This document shows positions 24,254 through 36,700 of a stretch of 64,000 bases of DNA, piece after piece. Numbering within the stretch: position 1 is the stretch's first letter; the number at the start of each line of letters is the position of its first letter. This DNA is from Symbiodinium kawagutii (taxonomy: Eukaryota > Sar > Dinophyceae > Suessiales > Symbiodiniaceae). The notes beneath the pieces are model-generated. The model was not told the origin of the DNA, ran no database searches, and saw only the letters and a program-made list of their open reading frames with translations. Made by a program: the position numbers and the translations under genes. The stretch is from contig VSDK01003948.1 in assembly GCA_009767595.1 (NCBI GenBank), positions 104,467 to 168,466 on the forward strand. The letters are read 5' to 3'.

Positions 24254-25486
24254 GGATAGCATTTGTGACGACTCCCACAGAATCCAGACTCGCTTTGTCA
24301 CAAGGGCTTTCTAGCAAGCATAGGTACTGTATATAGATGGTAGTGCTTGGGCCGTGATTCAAGAACAGCATCTGACCCGCGGCTCTTGGAAGGTAAGCTT
24401 TGCAAACTGCCACTGATTGGTTCATGGCACATCTGCCTGCGAATCATTTGGCACTGCTCTGTTCATGATTGGGCCGTCGCTACCGAAAAAAAAACATGCC
24501 ACAGTGGTTCATCTTCAGTTCCGTGTGGACCAACAGGCACCGCAACGCAAAGCTGCTGCTTGGGCCAATGGAATTGGTAAAGTTGTGGTCAGTCTTACAG
24601 TCTTACCAAACAATTTCATTCTATTCATGTAGGTCCTACCAAAAACATTGGCCAAACGTTGTTCTGGAGATAATGTAGAAAAACACATATATGTGCTTTT
24701 TAGAGATACTGTGTAGAAAAACTGTTTTTTGAGGAGGATTTCCACAAATTCCTTTCCACCCGAAGCAGCTGTTCAGTGCACACGTGATCCTACTTTCAAA
24801 TCTCTATCAACACATCACTTGCCAATAGACCAACAGGCATTTCGGTTGGCTGTTGCTGGTTATCCCTGCGGTCAACCAAAGTCATGGCTGCGGTCAATGA
24901 TAATGATTCATTGATGATCAGTTCATCATTAATCATTGTAGTACTGAACCATTGACAATGAACCATTACCAATTAAACATTTAATCATGGTAGGTCATGG
25001 TTACTTAATAATAGTGAGTTTAATGATCATGTTCATGGCTTATTACGCTCATTGTGGCTGATATAATTCTGAGGATATTCTGAGATTCCCCAGGGCCAAC
25101 CCGAGTTTTCACCAAGCTTTTTTTGTTTTGGACCATGTCAATCTGCTGCGCTGTGCTTACTATCCTCAGCCAGCAAGAATCCTGATCGCCTTACCACCAA
25201 TGCGAGGTCTACAACAACAAGCCACATTTAGTGCTCACATAGTCTTGCCATAAACGTAGCTTGTGATATTGAAAAAGCCAGATTTGCCATAATACATGGT
25301 AAAACTTGCTATATTTACGCGCAATTCCCACCCTTTGCCCCGCAGGGGCAAAGGGTGGGAAGTGGCGTATAACTAGCAACCATGGTGGGTGTATCCAGCA
25401 ACCATGGTGGGTCTATCCATCAACCATGTTGGTGGTATCCATCAACCATCGATTAACCATGAATCATGTTATCATCAGAACTCATG

Positions 25487-26592
25487 CTGCACTATATGTT
25501 TCAATATGTTTCATATATACAGAAGAGCTCAGTACCAGAATCAAAAGTCTTACCCCCGCTGAACTATATGTTTCATATATACGAAGAACTCAGTACCAGA
25601 ATCAAAAGTCCCACCCCCGCTGAACTATATGATATATACAAAAGAACTCATTACCAAAATCAAAAGTCCCACCCCCGCTGAACTATATGTTTCATATATA
25701 CGAAGAACTCAGTACCAGAATCAAATGTCCCACCCCCGCTGAACTATATGTTTCATATATACAAAAGAACTCATTACCAAAAATCAAAAGTCCCACCCCC
25801 GCAGAACTATATGTTTCATATACATAAAAGAACTCATTACCAGAATCAAATGTCCCACCCCCGCTGCACTATATGTTTCATATATACAAAAGAACTCATT
25901 ACCAAAATCAAAAGCCCCACCCCCGCTGAACTATATGTTTCATATATACAAAAGAACTCATTACCAAAATCAAAAGTCCCACCCCCGCTGCACTATATGT
26001 TTCATATACACAAAGGAGCCCAGTACCAAAATCAAAAGTCTTACCCCCGCTGAACTATATGTTTCATATATACGAAGAACTCAGTACCAGAATCAAATGT
26101 CCCACCCCCGCTGCACTATATGTTTCATTTATACAAAAGAACTCATTACCAAAATCAAAAGTCCCACCCCCGCTGAACTATATGTTTCATATACACAAAA
26201 GAGCTCAGTACCAGAATCAAAAGTCTTACCCCCGCTGAACTATATGTTTCATATATACGAAGAACTCAGTACCAGAATCAAATGTCCCACCCCCGCTGCA
26301 CTATATGTTTCATATACACAAAAGAACTCAGTACCAGAATCAAATGTCCCACCCCCGCTGAACTATATGTTTCACATACACAAACGAACTCAGTACCAGA
26401 ATCAAATGTCCCACCCCCGCTGAACTATATGTTTCATATATACGAAGAACTCAGTACCAGAATCAAATGTCCCACCCCCGCTGAACTATATGTTTCATAT
26501 ATACAAAAGAACTCATTACCAAAATCAAAAGTCCCACCCCCGCTGCACTATATGTTTCATATACACAAAAGAGCTCAGTACCAGAATCAAAA
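25487..26592. repeat. Minisatellite, 18 copies of a 61-62 bp unit
   Basis: Each unit runs from CTATATGTTTCATATATAC through GAACTCAGTACCAGAATCAAA to a CCCACCCCCGCTG block. Units alternate between 61 and 62 bp and fall into variants (CGAAGAACTC, CAAAAGAACTC, CAAAAGAGCTC). Units abut directly with no spacers. Because the unit is not a multiple of three and lacks stops, long open frames run through it on the plus strand; I treat these as repeat translations. Confidence 0.95.
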
Positions 26593-26846
26593 ATAATAGC
26601 TGGAGATTCACCATCAAACATGGCTGGTTCAATGTGGTATGGATGTAACATTGGCCCATCACTGCCCCCTGGTCACCAAGCCAGGCCCGTGCCTGTGTGT
26701 TGGGAGGTCCTATGCGACCCAATCGGGGCGGTTGGTGGTGGTTAAACCGCCCCTCTGAACAATATGAGTAACTCTTAACATAGGGACCCCCAAAATGGTT
26801 GGTTTAATACGGTTGATTAGAATATATTCATGGATAATCCACCAAT

Positions 26847-26952
26847 TGGGTGTTTCTGGAAATAGGGGACCCCCCAAAATGGTTGGTTTGATACTTTTAA
26901 CTCAGTTGCTAATATGGGATGATTTAGGGGTGCCCCTATTTTGAGAAACCAA
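26847..26952. mobile_element. MITE-like element, family 1
   Basis: Ends GGGTGTTTCTGGAAATAGGGG and GTGCCCCTATTTTGAGAAACC are inverted repeats. Preceded by GGATAATCCACCAATT, which also precedes the copy at 27402, so the two copies share flanking DNA. A left-end-like fragment lies just before, at about 26785-26815. Confidence 0.75.
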
Positions 26953-27069
26953 CATATGCTTGGCAATCAACCAACCATTCAACAGTCAGTGGCGAAAATG
27001 TTGAAACCACCAACAGTAGTTATTGTTGAAGTGGCTGGAGTCAGAGACTTACCTCGGGAAAAAAACAAA

Positions 27070-27188
27070 ATGGCCATCGGTCAATATTAACCAGCAATAA
27101 TGGTGGATAATCACCAACAAAATTAGTGGGAAAACAATGGTTAATGATGGGGGAACCAGGGGTACAGGGTTTTGACCCACTGACATAT
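27070..27188. mobile_element. MITE-like element, family 3
   Basis: Starts ATGGCCATCGGTCAATATT and ends GGTTTTGACCCACTGACATAT. The interior carries GGTGGATAATCACCAACAAA and AAACAATGGTTAATGATGGG words of the family. Confidence 0.7.
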
Positions 27189-27401
27189 GATTATGGCTTA
27201 GTCTGGTCAAATGTCGCTGCGGCGAAGACAATTTCTTCTGAACAGCACTGGCAGTCGTTGAGTTACAACTGGAGCCCAGCATCTGAAGACAAGGAGGGAA
27301 CTGACGGAGGTCAACATGGCAATCTGAGGAAGCCACCGGTGCTAGTTGATGCATGTTGATATCCTTTGATAGTCTAACCTTGCAACGGATAATCCACCAA
27401 T

Positions 27402-27513
27402 TGGGTGTTTCTCAAAATAGGGGACCCCAAAATTGGTTGGTTTATTTCCAATCAGTGATTGATATGGGATGGTTTGGGTGTACCCCAATTTTATTCTATT
27501 TTGAGAAACCAAC
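27402..27513. mobile_element. MITE-like element, family 1
   Basis: Left end TGGGTGTTTCTCAAAATAGG, right end CTATTTTGAGAAACCAACA. An extra short duplication of the CCAATTTT/CTATTTT part is present near the right end. Confidence 0.75.
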
Positions 27514-29031
27514 ATCTGAGCTGGCTAACCTATAGAAAACGGCCATGACCTGCAGCCAGCTATCTGTGGTTGAAACAAAACATTTCGTTGTCGCAGGGGA
27601 CACTCAGAATTTCCACAGACCCTGCACGTGTGGTCCTGAAAGCTGCCCGTTGTGGAAGAGTGTCTGGAGAGTCCTGGAGGCATTATTCCGTTGATCAACG
27701 GAGGAACCTTAGACCATCCCACTCAGCGCTCGTTTCGACTTGGTAACCTCGCTGGTTGCAACACAGTAGAAGTGCATCAAGAAGGGCAAATGTCCCTACA
27801 TATCACATACATTCACAAACAATCATGTACTATGTAGATACTCAGGCGGGCCTACATGATCATGCATATACTGCCTTGCGAGAATATCCAAGCAACCCTT
27901 TCCACACTACGTGTTGTCATTTAGATGTGGGAGATCGTGCTGAGCCGCTCAACCCCCATTTTTGATGGAGCCATCACCAGCAGCCGGGAAGGAAACCATT
28001 GGTGGATGATCGTCACTAGGGGAGTTCACCCTGGCAAACTAAAGGCTTGACAACCTGTAACCCCAGGTTATGAGCGCCCATAGAGGTGGGATACTCAGTC
28101 GAAACCACCAAGGTACCAACGATGATCCGAGCCTTGGGATGAGCTGAACTAGCCAGGTGCGCCAAGAAAAAATGATAACAGTGTCAGCGTTGCCTTTCTT
28201 AAAGGGGTACCACTTGGGGATGAAAAAAGGGCTGCTTGACAAATGGGGAAGCGACTGCATGGCCATGACACACGGCAAAATATTGTTGATCTTCAAAATG
28301 CTCGATCACGCTATGACGCTTTGTCCTTTCATGCCCTTCTTGTTTGCCTCTTTCCAATCCCAAATGCCAATTTGAAGGAATGTCTAGTCTTTTCTTTCTG
28401 CACGCAGTGAGTCTACAACTTCTGGCTAGGTTGCGGTTGCCATGAATGATTTCCCTTTGCAGTGAGATTTGCTCCTCGTCCTTTCTGCACTCCGGCTGCG
28501 CCTGCGAAACAGTGTTTCCCTTCAAGAAATGATGATGATCTTTGGGATGGTTGAGGGGTATCACCCCTTACAATGTCAACACTTTTTGTGTCGGAAGCTT
28601 TAGAAATCCGAAACCAGTCGTGGCGTTTCGATCATTCCATGGATGGTCCCGATATATGGAGGAATTATTTGTGTTCATTCGAGGATGCAGGTATGAAAAC
28701 CAACACCTTTAAGGCACCTAAACTCCAGGACCACTTTCGACTCATCAAACTTCGCCTCTACCGAATAAACGCCTGGACTCAACCATAATCGTTAAAGATC
28801 GTTCAACCTCTTACTGGTCCAACATTTTGTCTATGATTGATCATTAACCACTAGTAACCAGCACTCACCATTGAACATTAGTATCCGCCATACCAACATT
28901 GTCAAACCTTGACATGAATTACTATTCTAAGAGCATTTGAACCCTCTTTTATTGCCAATATTTGGTGTCCAAACTTGGACCCAACTTGTAACAAGTACCA
29001 GAATAATTGGAAACTTATCAATCCCAAAAGC

Positions 29032-31190
29032 CTCCTGTTGCAATCTTCTGCACTCTCTTTGAAGTTGTGCCTGTGCGTGATAGTGTGCAACCACGCATGT
29101 CTGATCCAATTCAGGACACTGTGACAGAACTACAGCATGCCGTAACCGTGAAAGTAGATGTAAAATCTACACATATACTGACAATTTAGATTCAACCACT
29201 TTACAAGTTAACCATCTAAATTTTTACATGCTATGGAAACATGGTAACACCCAAGGACCCCAAGATGTTGTTTTCAATACCTTTGCACAACCAAACCATT
29301 TAAATTGGTCCATCCTGAGACGGTACTATGCAACAAATATGCAAAACACGCGGCTCGGTTCGCGGCTCGTTGATCATGAGTCAACCGTCGCCTCTTCTGA
29401 AGTTCCCAAAGCTTCTTCTCGTGCCTTCAAACAGGAAGAATTCACACACTGTTCAATTTTTGGAATCGATATGAGGGTTTCTCAAAATAGGGGACCCCCC
29501 AAAACAGTTGGTTTATTACTACTAATGATTACTAGTGGATTATTTTGGGGGTACACCTATTTTGAGAAACCACCATATACTTGCTGAATTTTCAACAAAC
29601 CAATCAAAAGAGTGCAGCGGTGCCTGCCCCCGCTTCAGACATTCCAAACATGGGTATGGGTCAAAATCATTGACACCCACTATGGCCATTCATAATGGAA
29701 ATCTAGTACAAACCAATCGTTTTTGGGACACCCAATTTTGACCCACAACCACATAGTTTTGCAACCAGCTTGTCCTGATCCCTGCCAGACCTCCTCCTCC
29801 TCCTTCCCTTCCCATTTTCTCATCTCTTCAAGCCGTGCCTGCATTGAGATTGGACCTCCAAGTCATCCACAGAAAAAAATGTCCTATGCATTGTACAGAT
29901 TCTGATGTGGGATTGTCACCTGATAGAGAACTTGGCTTCTGATGCAAAGATTTTCATGTGCAGAATTTAGGAAATCAGGCAACTAAAACATTAAAAATAA
30001 ACAGGAATTCGAGTTTGGTCTCCCACGAATCTATTAATGAGGTCTGCCTTTCTTGAACTGATTATCCAAGCATTAGCCTAGACACCAAACATACCTTGAT
30101 TATCCATCCATCACCGCTTGCTGTCACCTGTTCTGCAGCTCTTCTTGCTTCTTCTCGTGATGCCTTCAAACACAAACACACACACACACACAGCGTGTGC
30201 GCTTTCACTCACCGACTCTCAATTCCATCATCTCTCTCTTGTCAGCACAACATAAGTCGTTACTGGTATCCTATCACTTGCTCAGTGGAACCTAGCATTC
30301 AATGCGCAAAACCTTTGCTCCATGTATCTGACAAGAAGCTCAACAAATCACGACATCCAGACACGTCAAACTTAGCTTTATAAAATTCAACTTCGTGTTT
30401 GGCAAAACTGTACTGTACTTCATCGCATTTTGATCCATTTCCGACCTCCTCATCTTCCCACTTTCTCCGCTCTTCTTCAAGTCGCGCCTGCATGGAGTTT
30501 GCGCTCTCACAAAACAATTTCCAAGCAGAAACAAGTCTTTCCTGTATTCCAAGTAATTAGTTTCCAGAAAATAATTTCCAAGCTGAATCTATAATTGCCT
30601 CATGAAAGTATTACCAGGAACTGCACTGCTATACCTTGCATGATCCAAAATCGAAGTCATCAAATACTTGCATCATCTTGCATCCAGGAATTCATTCCAG
30701 CACGATCTATCCTGTCCCAGCGCAACAGAAACGGGTCTGGAAGTAGACCTATGCTGCTTGCCGGGAGCCCATCCAAGCACCGGCTTCACACAACTCCAAA
30801 ATACTCTAGATCCATGTAAATGGCAAAATCGGCCCTATGTGTGCCTGTGAGTTTGTCCGCCCTGTGGTTCCAGTTTTTCTCCACATTCCGTACGCAGTGG
30901 TAGTTTTAAGATGTTTTAAGTTGACATTGAAGCTTTTTAACAAGCCACTTGTGTCTACCTTTAGTCCAGTAGTTGCCCTGGTTATGTTCAGCAATTCAGC
31001 AGTATTTACCCTGGCTACCCTGGTTGGTTCCCCTTGTTGTTACCCTGGTTATCAACCCCTGAGGGGCCTCTGTAGGTGACCGTTGCCATAGCCCATGGCC
31101 CCTGTCCCACCTCCGTCATTTTAATGCGCTCTTCCAGTGCCTACGTGGTGATGCCATCGGGCAAGACATAGCACAGTGAGAATAGATGGC

Positions 31191-31242
<52 letters not shown>

Positions 31243-33759
31243 TCAACTTTCCAAATCAACAGCATCAGCACTGTGCTTTGCAAAGCTGAACTCAATTGAT
31301 AGGCTGTGATCCTTACCCGACCTTCTCCTTCCTCCGCGCTTCGATCTGCGCCTGGCAGTTGACATCCAGTTGACATCCGTTTTCAAGAGACAAGATTAAT
31401 GCAATCATTACTGTAGTTTGTCCATAACAAATGGATACTAATGGCACAGTAAAAATGGAAGGTTGTCTATTACTGTACTATCTGGTGAGAGCACTCCTGG
31501 TAGCTCCAAATTGCCGGGTGCAAGTTTTGCAGCCCTCATCAGTTTCCCACCATCTTCGGCACATACCAATAGGACCAGCAACTAAACCTGAAACTATGCA
31601 TTCTACGCTCCAGCCATGATCACTTGGCTCTTGATCATGGTTCCAGTCACCTCTTTGGCGATTCTTTTTGCCTCTTCTCTTGCTGCCTTCAAACAAAGGA
31701 TTTTGGATCAAGTTCATACTCATCAATCAGTTTGGGTGCTCAGTCAAAAACATACAAGTCAATGCAGCGCACCTTGCTCAAGGTATCCATCCACTCCACA
31801 TGATGTCTACGCAAAGTACGAACTTATGGGACAACCTTTGAAATTGAGAGCCACCGCACATCAAAAACAATGCTGAACTTCGGATCTGTATTTAACAGGA
31901 CTGGACTTTCTTGTATAATGTTCTCCTGATCACTGCCCAACCTCTTCCTCTCTCCACTTTCTTCTCTCTTCTTCAAGTCGAGCCTGCATGAAGTCTATGT
32001 CAACGACAAGCCGTCCAACAGCAAAAGACTGGGAAAGAGTACGATGAGTGATATAAAACAGTAAGTGGGCGCTTGGAAGACAACACGGGCAATGACCCTG
32101 TGATGCAGTGAATGCTAGACGCAAACGTATTCCAGAGCAGTTTTGTATGGAAATGCTGAAGGATGGCATCTGAAATGTTTGGTCAACCCGACCCTAAGTG
32201 TATTTCGGTACTTTGATCAAACCAAAGTAACTATATAACCATGAACGGTTGTCCCGAGGAATCATCTCACTAGCTGCAAGCAAAAGAAACAATCATTGCA
32301 CCTGAACCTTTCAAAGTACAGTTTTTTTTTTACTGTTTTTTTTGCATGCAAAAGTACAGTTTAACCCCAAACAGTTCAAATAGTTCAATTCTTGGATTCA
32401 GATGCAGTAGAACCCGCTAGATCGATCCCAAATCAGCAAAGAGCAGCAAATTTTACATTGACATCGTCACCATAAAATTCCCCTTCAATGCGACCACCGT
32501 CCGGGAGCCCGATAACCACTATAAGTACAAAACAAAGGATGATGAGTGATGATAAATTAATTGGTCCTCGAAAGCCGATACTGACACTGACCATCTAATG
32601 CGGCATGAAACAAGCATTCTCAATCATTTTCATCCATTTTCCACATGAATAATCTCACCCGCTCTCACTGCCACAAAAGAAACAATCATTTCACAACAGA
32701 TCTTAAGGTGTCGATCGCTGCTTCCAGCCACCTGTTCTGCGGCTCTTCTTGCTTCGACTCGTGCTGCCTTCGAACACACACACACACATATTCACATGCG
32801 CGCTGACTCACAGATTCTGAAATCCATCTTTCTTCGTAGCTAGAGTATCATGTGATTTCAAATTCCTTTGCTCCATGTATCTCCTTCACCTGCTGCAATT
32901 TCACCCGCCAACAAGCTAAAATGTCTTGGAACCAACATCACAAATCATTTGACTTCATATGACTGATCAGGAGGCTCAAACAAATCAGCCAAAAACTTGA
33001 GACATGGCATGGTGAACTCCGGATCTGTGTTCGACGGTCTGGATTTACTGTCGTTTTGCGGTTAAAAGATCCCTTCTATCCAGACCTCTTCCTGTTCCCA
33101 CTTTCTCCTCTCTTCTTCAAGCTGGGCCTGTATAGAGTCTATGTCAAAGACAAGCCATCAAAAAGCAAAAGGACAAAGGATGATGAGTGATGATAAATTA
33201 ATTGGTCCTCGAAAGCCGATACTGACACTGACCATCTAATGCGGCATGAAACAAGCATTCTCAATCATTTTCATCCATTTTCCACATGAATAATCTCACC
33301 CGCTCTCACTGCCACAAAAGAAACAATCATTTCACAACAGATCTTAAGGTGTCGATCGCTGCTTCCAGCCACCTGTTCTGCGGCTCTTCTTGCTTCGACT
33401 CGTGCTGCCTCCGAACACACACGCACACATGTGCGCCGACTCATAGACCCTGAAATCCACCCCTCTTCATAGCTAGAAAACTATCTCAGTCGCTCTGTCA
33501 AAACTTAGCAAAACAATACGAAAACCATTTGCTTCATGTGTCTACTTCACCTGCGGTCCAACCACTTTCCCACACTCATAAAGTCACAGAACCAGCCACT
33601 AATGTGACAGATCATGAGACCCCAGCAGATCAGTCACATAGAGATGATGAGCCCTTTTACATTCTGGACTTAGAGGACTCTTTTGATGAATAAATGAAAC
33701 ATCCCTTGTATCCAGACCTCCTCCTTTTCCCACTTTCTCCTCTCTTCTTCAAGCCGAGC
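29032..33759 (-). CDS. 3' micro-exons of the giant gene
   Basis: 33718-33759 ARLEEERRKWEKEE (GT); 33373-33408 and 32732-32767 AARVEARRAAEQ (GT); 33086-33127 AQLEEERRKWEQEE (GT); 31942-31983 ARLEEERRKWREEE (GT); 31651-31686 AAREEAKRIAKE (GT); 31322-31351 AQIEARRKEK (GT); 31111-31140 ALEERIKMTE (GT); 30446-30487 ARLEEERRKWEDEE (GT); 30128-30163 ASREEARRAAEQ (GT); 29791-29838 ARLEEMRKWEGKEEEE (GT); 29392-29424 AREEALGTSEE (GC); 29032-29070 AQLQRECRRLQQE (GC). Exons diverge progressively towards the 3' end. Below 29 kb only an uncertain piece at 28475-28501 continues the pattern, inside a minus-strand open frame reaching 28199 that could be a terminal exon. Confidence 0.7.
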
Positions 33760-36700
33760 CTGCATTGAGTCTACGTCAAAAACAAGCCATCCCAAGGCAA
33801 AAGTACAGGACAGAATATGATGAATGGCAATGTGCTTCAAAACAGGTGGTGCCTGGAAAAAACAACACTGAGAAGGGCCCTCCGATTCGGTCTGGTGCCG
33901 AATGTGGAGAAGCTGGCATCCAACACTCAGAATGGTCAAGAAATCTGCTTTGGTTCACCCTGCCCCAAGTGTGTTTCAATCAAACTTATCCATGAATAAT
34001 CTAACTCGTTCTCACTGCAAGCAAAAAGAAACAAACCTTTCACAACAGATTTTAAGCTTCCATCGCTGGTTCCAGTCACCTGTTCTGCAGCTCTTCTTGC
34101 TTCGACTCGCGCTGCCTTTGAAAACACAAAAACACATGTGCGCTGAATCACAAACCTTGAAATCGACCCATCTTCGTCGCTAGAAAACTACCTCAGTCGC
34201 TCTGTCAAAACCTAACAAAACAATACAAAAACCATTTGTAACATCTCTGAACCAACTTCACCGATCATTTGAGAACATTTGACAAATTATGAGACCCAAA
34301 CAAATCAGTAGTATATACTTTATAGATGATAAATTCTGGATCTGTGTTTGACAGTCTGGACTTAGACGACTCTTGTGAATTGTTTTTTACGACTCTCGTG
34401 ATTAAGATCAAAAGATCCCTTCCATCGAGGCCTCCTCCTCTTTCCACTTTCTCCTTACTTCTTCAAGCCGAGCCTGCATGGAGTCTATGTCAACAACAGG
34501 CCATCCAAAAGCAAAAGTACAGGACAGAGGAAGCCGGTTGCTATTTGTTGAAAGCACATCAGTAGCAGCGACCATTTATATCATTCATGATTACAAGTAC
34601 AATATATCACAACCATACACAACAATAACCTATCAAATGACTTTTCTATAGAACTGGCGCAGACTGACATCAAAATCTGTCTCACTGTGGCTGACAGCAA
34701 AAGCAAAACACCTTTCACGACAGATTCAAAGCTTCCATCGCTGGTTCCAGTCACCTGTTCTGCAGCTCTTCTTGCTTCGACTCGCGCTGCCTTTGAAAAC
34801 ACAAAAACACATGTGCGCTGAATCACAAACCTTGAAATCGACCCATCTTCGTCGCTAGAAAACTACCTCAGTCGCTCTGTCAAAACCTAACAAAACAATA
34901 CAAAAACCATTTGTAACATCTCTGAACAAACTTCACCGATCATTTGAGAACATTTGACAAATTATGAGACCCAAACAAATCAGTAGTATATACTTTATAG
35001 ATGATAAATTCTGGATCTGTGTTTGACAGTCTGGACTTAGACGACTCTTGTGAATTGTTTTTTATGACTCTCGTGATTAAGATCAAAAGATCCCTTCCAT
35101 CGAGGCCTCCTCCTCTTTCCACTTTCTCCTTACTTCTTCAAGCCGAGCCTGCATGGAGTCTATGTCAACAACAGGCCATCCAAAAGCAAAAGTACAGGAC
35201 AGAGCATGATGAACGACGATATTAGCAGCTAAATTCAATGGGTTCCTGAAAAAATCTGACAATGACCAGCTGGGGCAACAGTTTTGTATGGAATTGATGA
35301 AGGATGACATCTGGAACGCTGAAGAAAGCTGCTTTGGTCCACCCTGCCCCAAGTGAGATTTGAATCAAACCTATCCATCAACCGTTTACCCAGGCATCAG
35401 CTGTGACTGCAAGCAAAAGAAACAACCATGTCACAACAAATCTTCAGCTTTCGGTCACTGCTTCCAGTCACCTGTTCTGCGGCTTTTCTTGCTTCGACTC
35501 GTGCTGCCTTCAAACACACACACACACACATATTCACATGGGCGCTGACTCACAGATTCTGAAATCTATCCTCTCTTTCCCGTGGACATTGCATGGAAAA
35601 AAAATACGTGCATGAGACACAAACATTTCAGAACATGTCAGAACCAGGTGTGATCAGTTTTGAAAACCATAAAATTCAATGAAGTTCAGCTGAATTCTTT
35701 GACAATAAAGGACCTCCTCCTTATCATAGCCCGACCTCTTCCTGTTCCCACTTTCTCCTCTCTTCTTCAAGCCGCGCCTGTACGGAGCTTTTTTCGACAA
35801 ATGGGCAAACAAGAACACAGAACGTGGTATGACAAATCATGATAATGTTGTTTGGTACTTACCGACAATACCAACTAATTGCCATCAGATTTCACGCCCA
35901 AAGAATTGGGAACAACAGTTTTCTCTGTCGTGAAGAACGCCATCCAACATCTGGAACGATGAGAAATTCTGGTTTGGTCGCCCTAGCGTGTTTTGATCAC
36001 AACATCTCTGGATCTCTGCGACCTGTTCTGCAGATCTCCTCGCTTCTTCTCGTACTGCCTTCGAGCACACAGCATTCAATGCTCACTGACTGACTAAAAA
36101 CTCCAGGCCACCATCGCTTTCTTGCGAAAACAGTATGAGTTTACAACAAAATCGTCTTGCTCACTTAGTCACGCCTAGCAGTGCAATACACATTTTTGTA
36201 TCCATGTAGCGACCTCAAGTTCCCACATTTCTCAGCAGAACCATTCAACACATTAGAGTCAAGTACGTCAGAACCAGCTTTGCACAGGATCAAGTTCAGC
36301 TGAATTGTTTGGCAACGCAAGACGCTCTGGTATCTAAAATTTCACATCCCTGCCAGACCTCTGCCTCTTCCCACTTTCTCCTCTCTTCTACAAGCCGTAC
36401 CTGCATGTCTGCCCCCAAACGCGTGCTCAAAAAAGGGGGACCAAGGTCTACAAATAAGAAAAGACTACAAAGACAAACCACTGTTGTCCGATACTATTTA
36501 GCAAATCAAACACCTAACAAATTGGTTATAAATGTATAAAAATGTATCACATGTTACCATAGAGGCTTGTGTATCAGGTCCAACAAATGCAGCTTTCAAT
36601 AGCTTTTGATCACTTGCGCCTCTGCTGCAGCTCTTCTTTGCTCTTCTCGTGCTGCCTTCACTGACAAGCCAACCGGTACGGATGCGCAAGACATGGGAAG

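Noticed and set aside
25487..26592. CRISPR-like array
   Set aside because: The repeats abut directly with no unique spacers, units are 61-62 bp, and the context is eukaryotic. It is a minisatellite.
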